Source: Neodiprion pinetum (taxonomy: Eukaryota; Arthropoda; Insecta; Hymenoptera; Diprionidae). From it: DNA of 64,000 nucleotides. Each line of letters begins with the position of its first letter. Within the stretch, counting starts at the first letter, position 1. The position numbers were made by a program, and so were the translations under genes. This document shows, in pieces, positions 37,807 to 47,749 of this stretch. The notes below the pieces were generated by a model. The model saw only the letters and a list, made by a program, of their open reading frames with translations, made no database searches and was not told the DNA's origin. The stretch spans positions 37,293,077-37,357,076 of the forward strand of contig NC_060233.1 in assembly GCF_021155775.2 (NCBI RefSeq), given 5' to 3'.

Positions 37807-38979
37807 TTAACGCCTGTGCTTTCCTTGATAGGATTTACAGTTGGGACAGTAGTGTGCAGTGTCGAGACAGGATTCCGTGCAGTAGACGACAGGTGCGCAG
37901 GGCCAGCAGCTGAAATACGGACGCGATGAAGACAATTTTTGCATAATTCTCCCGACGGTTGTTTGAAGGAGAAATTTGGGAGATTGATAGGGGATATGTA
38001 CGTTCGAACTACGAGTCGAAGAGTGATGCGATTTGACATGACATTGATGTACACGGAAAATAGAACGAGAGCCGATAATGTTAACGAAAAATGAGTCGTT
38101 GATGCGATTTGAAGGAGTAGCGCATCTTACCCGAATATGCATAAGAGGCATGCCCACAGGTGGGTTCTAGTTGTCGGCTGCTTAATGACAACGCTGCTCA
38201 CCGTGCGATTGCACTTGGAACAAATCATCGTTATCGGATCCGGCCCGAAAGGGGATGCATTGGTAATGACATGAACCGTTGTCCCTGAAAAATGACGAGA
38301 TGGAAATTAACGTTAATCGTATGAAATTTGAAATTTTTCCAACTGTGATCGTTTGAAAAAACAGCCACAGTTATTATTTTGAATATTTTTGCAACCCGGG
38401 CTTAATTTTCCTCTGCGATTAATCCGGGATTAAAAACAGATCCGATTAGTCGGCGATAATTCTGTCATCTGATTAAGATACTTATCGAAATATAATCGAT
38501 AAGATTGATTTGAATAATTCCTTGCCACGAATCTACAAGAAATTAGGCAAACCTGCGCGACATTTTGCAACAATTTATTTTCACCTAGATTTCTGCAAGT
38601 ACTATGCTAAAGTATGTGGCGCGACTAACAGGGAATCGGTTCGCGAATCTCACGGACCCTTGAAGTGAGGATCAATACCTAAATCCGTTCCCCGATTCAC
38701 GTCTACTTTTCTGCCATCGGAGTACCTTTGCCTTGGTCGTTCCGTACGGGTTAATTTTCACTTGAAAAATTTACAAAATCGACGCTGATTGCAAGTACCT
38801 GGCTGCTGGGTGATGACGTGTGCCGTCACGTTCGCGCCGTGAAGATGGTACAATGGTTGTTCGGTGTACGGGGGTAACGTAGAAAGTGGTACCGAGGTTG
38901 TCGTCGGCTGTTCCGTCGGTGGAGAATATGGGGGTGGTTGCTGGTTGATAAATCCAGGAGGCGGAGGATCCTTGTCCAT
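37807..38979 (-). CDS. LITAF-domain protein 5 (145 aa)
   Basis: Exons 38979-38799, 38284-38131 and 37909-37807, phases 1 and 2. The 60-residue N-terminal tail is Pro/Thr-rich with two PPxY-type sites (QQPPPYSPP and LPPYTEQP), suited to binding WW-domain ubiquitin ligases. The domain has ICSKC (Cys82, Cys85), the hairpin LWACLLCIFGCWPCAPVVYC and HYCPNC (Cys133, Cys136). The C-terminus is basic (KHRR). All features of a functional family member are present. The ATG is two bases after a CACAG, possibly a 5' UTR splice acceptor as in LITAF-1. A minus-strand AATAAA is at 37712-37707, 95 nt past the stop. Confidence 0.9.
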
Positions 38980-41336
38980 TACTGTGGATGTTTGACGCTC
39001 ACCTTGAATTTCTGTCGACGATGCAAATGCTGCACGAAGTTCGAAGAACGAATGGTTGTTGCGAACTGGATCGTTCGCGATGTGAAAACTCCACCAGATC
39101 GAGATAGCGTTATCTCATTACGTTCGGCGAGGAACTAATCTGTAAAACTTGATTCCATGTCAAATTCAGCGAAGCTTTGAGTCTAGTCAATGGTCGAAGA
39201 TAGGAAGGATTGAAGACCGAGACGATAACAATGTCATCGCACCTTTCACGGTCATTTGTTGAAATCGGGGTAAATTTAATGGAAGGAAAGCATTCGCGCG
39301 TCTTCCTTGTATTGATAAAACTGTTTAAGAAGAAATGTTGAGTTCCGGAAATACAATTATTCATGATCTCATGACTGATTATTTTTTTTCTCCGAATCAC
39401 TCACCGGAAAATAGATAGCGACGACGTGCATCGGTTATACAATAAGTACTTTGAATCACAGTATTTCAAATGGTAATTTCACAGAATCCGACGCAAGTGC
39501 AGATTCTCAAATGGGAATTTTGTTTGAAAATGAAATTATTTGTGTCAACATTACTGCGGGTGATTCCCTGGTCAATGCAGTGACTCATTTCAAGATTACA
39601 GAGCGAAGTCTCTTTCGCATTATTTTATCTTCTTGGTTTGATCGAATCGGCAAATAAAATGACACATTAAAATTTGAGCATGTTCGAATCAACGTATTTT
39701 AATCAGATCGTTCGATTCCTTCCTTTTCAGACGGTGAAAAACGCTAACGAAAGGTGAAAACGCAGCAACGATTGTGCTACATAATCAGGAAACAAACTGG
39801 TTTATAATGAGTAATCTAGTGATTTACCCACCCGATGACGCAAATGCTGTCATTTTTCATTAGTCACTTTGAAACGTCAGATACTAGAATTACATCTGTA
39901 TTTCATTGCAACATCGCAGGTTCAAATCCAATTGTTAAATTCAACAAGACTGCAAATTGATAATTTTGAGCTATTCGATTGTAACAAAAGTTTGCAGATA
40001 TTTTGAATCTTGAGAAGTTAATAATAGAATATATTAATATAAGACAGGTTTAAAAGATTCCGTAACCCTGGTATGCATAGACATTCTACCACCGTTTCCA
40101 GTTTATTTGTTTTCCAACGGTTCGCATTCAAGGCTTCGTCTATTCTGATCGTGAATTTAGAACGATGTAGCAAAGTTACCGTACACTTGGACGGAGTAAT
40201 TACGCTTCAAAAATACGCGACGCATATTTCGTATCAAAGGCCGGCATTGAACGTGAGCCGAATAGCGACATTGCCTTGTTACATTCAATGCCGTATTCGG
40301 TAGAATAATTACTCGTACCAATACACCCGCGTGAAATTTAATTTCACGGTCTACTTACAAAATGATCGAGTAGGATATCTTGCTTTCCGCAACTGTGGCA
40401 ACAGTGGGTTAAAAGCTTCATCAACAACTCACGTCGAGTTGACATTAGCAGTTTCCTCACCTTGAGTTTAGCAACTGGTTGCACACAGAGGTCGAAAATT
40501 GCGTCCATCTGGTGCCATCTGTTGGTACCCATGTAAACAATGTGAATTTTCACAGAATTTAGCTGCATGTTGTGAGATAACATCTCTACCATATCGCGTC
40601 AGTTTGGATAAAATTGACAAACTCGGAGGAAAAATTTTAATATCGTGGTCAAGAAACGTGCTCGAATAATTTAAAAATTGATTATTCCAAAAGATCGTTT
40701 CCAAAAGGCTGAATGAATTTAACACTCTGTTTTCACGATAAATGGTAACATACCGTCATCTCACCGGCGATGTGTCACTTTTCATCTAAAGTCGAGGCCA
40801 CGGTCGGTATTTAATTTCATTTTAGAGGATACGTACGTGTACGCGCTGAGTGGATTGCTACGTTGCGCTCGTTGAATTATCTTTATTTTTTTTCTTCCCC
40901 TGCGAATAGATGCAACTCAGGATCGACCCACGTTACTTTTTTGACAGTAGTTCTGCGGGTGGAGGTATCCCAATAGAATATCCACGACATGGGTTATCTG
41001 CCATTATGAAAATGAACCTGGGGTTTGGTCGGAACAGTGATAAACTAGCAGAAGATGTTTTGCATCCGCCCAATGTTCACCATTAGAACCGAAATTCTAT
41101 TCGCTATACACTAATTGGACAGAGTTGTCAGCTCCTTCGAAATCCCCGACGATCTTCTTTGCAAAACTATTTATTGATTCCGGACGGATGTTCAACGCGT
41201 TGTGCGAAGCACGGCTGGTTTCTTTTAGTTTTTACACCCAAGGGAATTTACGTACTTCGTGAATGTATACAAAATAAGTTATATCAATGACCATACGGTA
41301 CTTTTATCTATGATGCTTACTGAACGTTGAGTTGTC

Positions 41337-41804
41337 ATGTCTGCATCAAACCAATCCTCGCCTCAATCCGCAACTGGGAATGGGCCTCGTAAGTTTATTA
41401 CATCACATCTCCCAAAGATGTTGTATTATTATGTCGGTTATAAGACATCGATCTGACCAGCTATTATTTTATGTTTAATTTTTTTTTTCAGGTAATCACC
41501 ACAGTCCGGCTATAGCGTACTGCTCAACCTGTAGGAGGAACGTTACCACCGAAGTGCAAATATCTTACTCGAAGATTGCGCACATTACTTGTATCCTCTG
41601 CATTGTTGCTGGGTGAGTGATGATGGGATCTGATTATCCTTATTTGCTCGATTGATACAATTTTTCATTTATAATCGCAGCTGTTTTTTCGGATGCTGTC
41701 TTCTTCCGTATTTCTCGATGTGTTTCGTCACCGCAAAACATTACTGCCCGGACTGCAATACCCATTTAGCATCTCACAACTCTATTCTGGAAGCTTTGCA
41801 CTAG
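41337..41804 (+). CDS. LITAF-domain protein 6 (98 aa), plus strand
   Basis: Exons 41337-41388, 41492-41612 and 41681-41804, phases 1 and 2. A very short Ser/Gln-rich N-terminus (MSASNQSSPQSATGNGP) has no PPxY motif. The domain has YCSTC (Cys28, Cys31), the hairpin ITCILCIVAGCFFGCCLLPY and HYCPDC (Cys80, Cys83), followed by a 15-residue tail ending LEALH. A poly(A) signal AATAAA is at 41886-41891. It converges with LITAF-7: the two stops are 330 bp apart and their likely 3' ends almost meet. Missing PPxY suggests it cannot recruit the same ligases by itself. Confidence 0.9.
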
Positions 41805-42134
41805 GAAGAAGGGCCCATTCATCTGCTAAGGCACGTCGGCACTTCTGATTTATAGACACTATTATACCTACGTATCTGAGACTAGAATAAAGCTGTTCCA
41901 GTATATACGCCTACCTGACGCAGGCCTTTCAATAAGGGAGTACAACCTGTCCCTTTATTCGACTTAACGAGAGTTACAATCTAAGGATATATCTAAGGTA
42001 AAATGACACGAATAATTTTCTGCCCCGGCGTGTGATCAGATACATTTTATTCAATTTCCTGCTGGCACTTTCAACGTTCAGGTTTTTTTTTGCCACCGAA
42101 TGAGAAATCCGTGTCGTTGCTCTCGTCGCCCGCA

Positions 42135-42864
42135 TCACCAAGGTGTGTAAGTTCCCAGGTAAGTTCGGCAAATCGGGCAATGGTGATGCGTACTTTTGCA
42201 GGAATCGATGCAGTACGGGACCAAACAACACGGCCAGCATCTGTGAATCGTCATAAATTACCAAACTCCGTTATAAGTCAACAAATTTTCATACTAGGTG
42301 TTGCGTGTTCGTAGGTTTAGCGGTCCGGGCACTGACTGGAAAGGGCACAATAAGGGCGTTCAACTTTACCCGCATAGGAAAAGTACCAATGCCGAGATGT
42401 GGGTGATGGCCGATCGTCGAGCTTCGATTGCGGTTACGACGACTGTCGCACATCTGGGGCAAATGGTGGCGGTGGGCCTCGGCGGCCAGGCACCCCTGTT
42501 GGCTGGAACCGTGACTCTCATATCATTTCCAAAAGCGAGTTTTCCAAGTCGGAATAATCGAAAGTGAAATGAAAAAATTGACAAAAAGGGCCAGGATTTC
42601 AACGAGTCCGACATTCGGGAAGATTTACGAATATACGTGAAGAGAAGATTGATGTCGTGTATTACGAGTCACTGAAATAATCTGTTCCATCGAATACGGA
42701 GACACGCAGAGACCTTGGGCTTGGGCATAACTTGGCGGGGGTATCGGTGCTACGAATGAGGCGACAGTGTCGTTGGACAGTCTTGGTGGTAGTGGGATGC
42801 TCGATTCGGTGTAGAGCGGTCTCTGCTCTCTGAATATTCCCGAATACGTAGGTGGTGGTCCCAT
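42135..42864 (-). CDS. LITAF-domain protein 7 (149 aa)
   Basis: Exons 42864-42666, 42514-42370 and 42240-42135, phases 1 and 2. The N-terminal tail has two PPxY motifs (GPPPTYSG and IPPPSYAQ). The domain has ICPRC (Cys85, Cys88), the hairpin ISALVLFLCGCWPCCLVPYC and HHHCPIC (Cys136, Cys139). A strong pyrimidine tract ending CCCGCAG, 21 bases before the ATG, points to a 5' UTR intron. The exon 1 donor is uncertain: GTAATA after 42666 is used here, but GTCTCT about 50 nt earlier is also in phase and would shorten the tail. A minus-strand AATAAA is at 42051-42046. Confidence 0.85.
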
Positions 42865-43623
42865 TGTGTAAGGTATCAGATCCGGCTGCGGGATGAGGGA
42901 TGAGGTGAAGAAGAAGAAGAAGAAACAATAAAAAGAAATACTCCAGAGCCTCGTTTTAATTCCATCAGCTCCATACATCTTCTCTCTGAGGGATGTTTCG
43001 TGTGAAGCAATTTCTCCAGCTCCATCGATTGTCTGGACGCCTTCGTTGTAAATTCAGCAAGCTTCTTTGGCTGTTGATCGAAGGTGGCGACATTGTGAAA
43101 TTTGGTAAACCGGGTGTTGTCACAGGCGACGAACTTGTCACGGCAATTGCCGAAGTACCTGTTGATTAATTATACGCAATTTGCCCCATACGCTTAACGC
43201 AGAGACACCGTCTAAATTTGACCTATCGAGGATTTCTGAATCTGCGGAATAACGACGATAAACAGGCTGAATTTACTCGTATTGTTTTACATATTGCTCA
43301 TTTGTTGAATGGGACAAAATATCTTCCTAACGGTGACGGGGTTGACTCCGGACAAAACCAATACCACCAACTGTACCGACTAATCAGGTCAACAGGATAT
43401 TAAATGTCACTACCTTCGGTGACCATGATTGGATTCTAGCGATTCAATATCCATTTTCTAAATCTATTTGAACGTTTTCAAAATACGTCATATACTTTTC
43501 ACACTGACGCTTTCTGCGTATGGAACAACTGCTTGCACTAACCAAGCAAAAGTAGTTCGTTGCCAATTTTCAATCAAAACAGCGACAGTGAAATTTAGAC
43601 GGTTCTCCCCGAAGTAAAAGTTG

Positions 43624-44426
43624 TCATAAAAGAACTTTACTCGGTTCAACGTTGATGTAACGAATGGGATGATCCTGCTCAATGACGTCCAGCAGCAGAC
43701 TTCTGGCATCCGGAGTCCGAGTGCCATAGTCAGTGGTCACAGTCAATACTTCACTTTTTGGTCCAGAGCGGCTGGAAGAGACAGAGGTAGCAATCTGCAT
43801 CACGTTAATAGGGAGCGTCGAGGACTTGGTCGATGTCAAAGAGGGGTGTGGGGGCGTCGCCTGCGTGGCTGCTTCGTGGCTGAACTTCACGGTCACCTGT
43901 AAGAATTGAAAATTATGGAAGAAACGTCTACAGGAACAGAACAGAAGATAACGAAGACTTACAGCCTCGACCCGAAACTGCGAGAATACAGATTTAACCG
44001 CACTTGTGGAAGATTCGGGACCTTCTATCGTTCCGGAAGGCATTTCCGCCTCCAGTATTTCCGGCACTGCCGACGGGGGTTTTTGATCCTCCTCGTTAGA
44101 TTTGGACATCGTAACCCCTATCAACGTCAATGGTGTTTGCGTACCGCGCATAGTCTGCTTGAAAGTTCCCGGTAAAGGATTCACCGGGTACTTGATTATC
44201 GCCTCTAACGATTCAGGAACTTCTTGCGCCGTATCCAAGTTGCGACTTGTCGGGGATGTGAACTTTGAACCTGGAAATTAATGCGAATAGCTTCATCATA
44301 CGTTGCGTCTAGCAGCTTACTTTACTTTGTTATAGTACCTGTTGCTTCGGCGTTACGGCATTCGTTGTAATCTTCGGTGATCGCGGAGCCATTTTTAGAG
44401 GCGCTGGGTTCCGGATTGACCTCCAT
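43624..44426 (-). CDS. Unrecognised Ser/Thr/Pro-rich protein inside the LITAF array (222 aa)
   Basis: Exons 44426-44339, 44270-43963 and 43896-43624, phases 1 and 0, all with good GT-AG borders. It starts MEVNPEPSASKNGSAITEDY. The whole protein is hydrophilic, rich in Ser, Thr, Pro and Glu, with no cysteine-rich domain and no membrane span. Segments include PEILEAEMPSGTIEGPESS, TQATPPHPSLTSTKSSTLPI and a C-terminal RSLLLDVIEQDHPIRYINVE. The phase-1 first intron recalls the LITAF genes, but the second phase differs and no domain is left. It could be an unrelated gene, or one that acquired a LITAF-like first exon. I do not recognise it. Confidence 0.6.
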
Positions 44427-44448
44427 AAGCAGTTATACGGGTTTCAAT

Positions 44449-44917
44449 TCATTGTCGAATGCAGGTCTTACGGTTTGCAGTAGGAACTTTGAGAACAGCT
44501 TGATTATGGAGCTTAGTCGAGGCAATTGTCCTGTAACATTTCCTGTGCCTTAACAAGTTGCCGCTATCGGAACCCGTCAGTATTTCGGGCGGGATTGTCA
44601 TCAGGCAAAGAGGGCACTTGTGTATCGGATTTTTACCGAGCACCGTGAAATGCGGGACAAAACACAAACTGTGAAAACGTAGAGACTACAGTTAGGCGAT
44701 TATGAGCGAATAAAATCAAGTTCAAGGCTTGGAACGAGGAAACAGTTGTTAGAATGCAAGTGGCTAATAACCAAAATGGACACAGGAGCTTGCTCATGAT
44801 GTAGGTGAACGAGGATGACCCATACGTAACAATAGTCTTAATTTTCTCCTCACAACCAGGACAAACTACCACAATTGGTCGGTAGGTCGACGGCATGAAT
44901 TTCAGCAGTATTCCCAT
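44449..44917 (-). CDS. Divergent LITAF-domain protein 8 (about 121 aa, start uncertain)
   Basis: Exons 44917-44772 and 44668-44449, junction phase 2. The domain has VCPGC (Cys19, Cys22), a hydrophobic hairpin (YIMSKLLCPFCLCFVPHFTV) and HKCPLC (Cys67, Cys70), so zinc ligands are kept although the sequence is otherwise diverged. There is no Pro-rich N-terminus: the chosen ATG (MGILLKFMPSTYRPIVVVCP, with a good AAAATGG context) starts just before the domain. A C-terminal tail of about 50 residues is basic and Asn/Lys-rich (NLLRHRKCYRTIASTKLHNQ). The open frame continues upstream to a GTG near 44998, so a further 5' exon is possible. Confidence 0.75.
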
Positions 44918-45174
44918 TTTTAATACAAGTGTTTTCCAGAATTGAAAGTTGAATTTTAACAAGCCTGATATCTGGACAGAGGCAAAACCATGCTGCACGG
45001 ATCTACGCGAAACTACATGAAATTTTTAAAAAGCCTGTTTGCACGCAAGTGATGGGATCAACGATAACAAATGCTTGGAATATGTGTCAGAGTCAGAAAG
45101 GGTTGGTATACGTAACCTGCTAAAGACGATCAAGTCGGTGTGCAGTCCAATTGTACGTTTGCATCAGGATAGTT

Positions 45175-45953
45175 CTAGCGGTAATTCTGTCTCTGGGCTC
45201 CGTACGGCGAAGTTCTGCCACCAAGGATAACACGAGAACAGATCGGGCACCTGTGCCTTGGAGTTCTCAACACGTTTGTGAAACGTGGCAACAAACATAA
45301 GCTGCGACAACGTCAGTACGTGATTGTCATTTGGTATGCACGAGGTCCTCCTATCGTTCAAACTCAAACACGCAGGGGACAAATTTCGCGAATCCAAGCA
45401 ACAAATATACTCGTACCAGACACGATATACTTCACACTGAATTTACGTTAACTTTGTCTTTGTAGAAATTCACCGTTCCCGTTACGTCTGCCAATGAGCT
45501 TTAGAGTGAGTGAGCTGATCGCAGATCCAGCTATGCAGGAGTATACAGTAAAGTGAAGAGGAAACATCCTTACCAACATGGTAGAAGAACGGTGCTGAGC
45601 AAGGACATGTACCATTTCGGACCTGGGTCCACTGCTGCATGTACATAACAATTGCAGTGCGGACAAAGTATTTCGGCCGACGTTGCACCGCTGATATGCC
45701 GATTGGTCACATTGTCCGAGGAACATTTATCCTCCCAGTAAACGTTCTTACAATCGTTCGCGTCCCTGTGCCGATAGTTGCCGAGATTATCTAGACTCTC
45801 AGAGTTTTCATCGTTGTATCTCCACTCTTCTCGATCATCCGATTCCTCGTCGCACCAGCTGCACCTGTCGTGATGCTCGTCGTAGTGACGCCTCTCATTC
45901 CTGTCTTGGGAATGGTCGTAGTATTTTTCATCGAATGGTTCTAATTGAGCCAT
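45175..45953 (-). CDS. LITAF-domain protein 9 with acidic N-terminal extension (168 aa)
   Basis: Exons 45953-45574 and 45301-45175, junction phase 2; the phase-1 intron of other members is absent. The ATG at 45953 is the first in frame. The 95-residue N-terminus is unlike its relatives: it is Asp/Glu/His/Arg-rich (DHSQDRNERRHYDEHHDRCS, EESDDREEWRYNDENSESLD) with a CSWC pair and no PPxY. The domain has LCPHC (Cys97, Cys100), the hairpin MSLLSTVLLPCCLCLLPRFT and HRCPIC (Cys145, Cys148). Zinc ligands are complete. The tail is short and basic. The acidic extension may bind a different partner; that is inference. Confidence 0.85.
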
Positions 45954-46970
45954 AATGTTTCCCAGCACTCAAGATTAACTAGGAACTTCCCGTAGCGAAA
46001 CTTTGCTCAGCCTCTCCCATTCGTTATCGCGTGAAAACCACTGTTTTGATAGTTATGTACTCTTGAGGTACGTGCGTGGCCAACTCCCCACGGGACAATC
46101 GAAATCCAACTGAAACTTGACGGAAACTATGACACGTAATTGACAAGGGATGTCACAATATATGTATACGTATATGCAGTGTGTATGGTGGAAATTTCAG
46201 GGCAGTATAGATTTTAGGTAAAAGGAATTGAAACCAACCTGTTTAGCCCAGAAGAATTTTGAAGAAATCGGAAGAATTCTGGTACTTGGTCGCAGGGTAA
46301 GAAAGTGTTTTTATTTTTAATTTATATTCTATGATTTCGAAACTGTATAAGCAGTGTCCGGACGTTCTTAAGTTAATTTTGAATTTATCTTTGGTTATTC
46401 AGACGCCTTGAGACGTCTGCATCTCGATGCTGGGGTCATTGCCACGAGAATTTAGTGTCACTAAAATCCGTGAGGACAGCGTTGAAGTACCGAGTTCTGT
46501 ACTCGGCAGATTTTTCCGCGACTTGCGGCGTTCTTCAGGCTATTTTCGCGCGTCCAATTTTTCGTCGATTTACAAAGAAGCCGCAAACGGGCCTGTCATT
46601 TATAATTCGAGAAATAAATAATCCAATAGTGACTGTGAATAAGACGGACGAGTTGGACGTTCAGCGATATGAAGTCACAATTAACACCCGAGGAAGTACG
46701 TCCAAGCGGTAGCAGCTATCGTGCGTATAAATTCAAGGCCGGCATAATCTAGATAAAGAATTATACCCAAGCGTGATATCCAGAAAAGATGTTCGATCAC
46801 AGTGATTAGTAACATCTGTGTAACGCCGAGTGCGGCAAATGCGGAATGGTTGTCAACTCGTGATTCGGATCGCGAAAACGTAAGAAAACAAACGTGCGGA
46901 AAAAAAAATTAACAACATTTCCTGTGCATAATTTCTGCCCTTCGAAGAAGACTCATCCGCGAAAACGATC

Positions 46971-47749
46971 ATGGAAATGGGAAGTCTGACCGAAACCGGA
47001 ACTGCTGACAGTTCGCGTGACGGTCAAATGTCCGTCGAAAGATTTGTGCCGATTAACGACAACGATACCTCGACTGGTGACCTGAAGTGCAAGAAATTCT
47101 CAACACGTTCGTCCTGGAAATATTTGCACGGTAATATCCTCGCTACGTACTTTCTTCCAGATTGGATCCTCATTACAAAGGGTGAACCGTACGTTCAATT
47201 TCCTGTTTTCAGAGCATACAACCCTCGGGCCGCGACTGGCCACTATGACTTGCCCAAATTGTCTTATGGCCATTGAAACCGCTGTCCGATACGTCGAAAC
47301 CAGTCAAACTCATCTGGTTGCGGTCTGCCTGTTTCCTTTAGGGTTAGGGATTACTTATTGTTTATAAGGAATGTGATTTTGCCTGAAGTTAAGCGAAGAG
47401 AATTTAAGGGCTGGAATCCAATCCGGAGATATTCGGCTACCACGTTCAACGCTTAAGAGTTTAAAAACTATCCCCTAGTTTATTGTTGTCAGGGGAGAGG
47501 TATTATAGCTCATTAATTTATTCCCCCGAGGGATTTATTCACCCTTCCAAGCCCCGAACATCGTTCGATCGCAATCCACCCTAGTCAATCAACGTCAGTC
47601 GTTAAATCTTCGGTATTCTCTTTTGTTACAGTTTGTGCCTTCTCCCCTATTGCACACCGTATTTTCGAAACGCCGAACACTACTGTCCCCTGTGTGACAT
47701 TTATTTGGGTACTTGTTTTGCCAAAGGAGTAAACGGTGTGAAATGCTGA
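46971..47749 (+). CDS. LITAF-domain protein 10 (135 aa), plus strand
   Basis: Exons 46971-47130, 47213-47342 and 47632-47749, phases 1 and 2. The N-terminus (MEMGSLTETGTADSSRDGQM) is acidic and Ser/Thr-rich, with no PPxY. The domain has TCPNC (Cys67, Cys70), the hairpin HLVAVCLFPLGLCLLPYCTP and HYCPLC (Cys115, Cys118), with a short tail ending GVKC. It is divergent from LITAF-9, about 1.0 kb between starts. The first likely poly(A) signal is AATAAA at 48124-48129. The hairpin shares the LCLLP motif with LITAF-9, suggesting these two are close relatives. Confidence 0.88.

Noticed and set aside
40344..40592. Minus-strand open frame with THCCHSCGKQD and a GTAAGT donor
   Set aside because: The Cys/His spacing does not fit a LITAF half-site, and no partner exon was found; could be an exon fragment but is not supportable.
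45164..45397. 77-codon minus-strand open frame
   Set aside because: A shifted frame over the true last exon of LITAF-9, whose proper frame reads HRCPIC.
46427..46712. Two overlapping open frames upstream of LITAF-10
   Set aside because: One starts only with a non-ATG codon and neither shows domain character; may be untranslated leader of LITAF-10.
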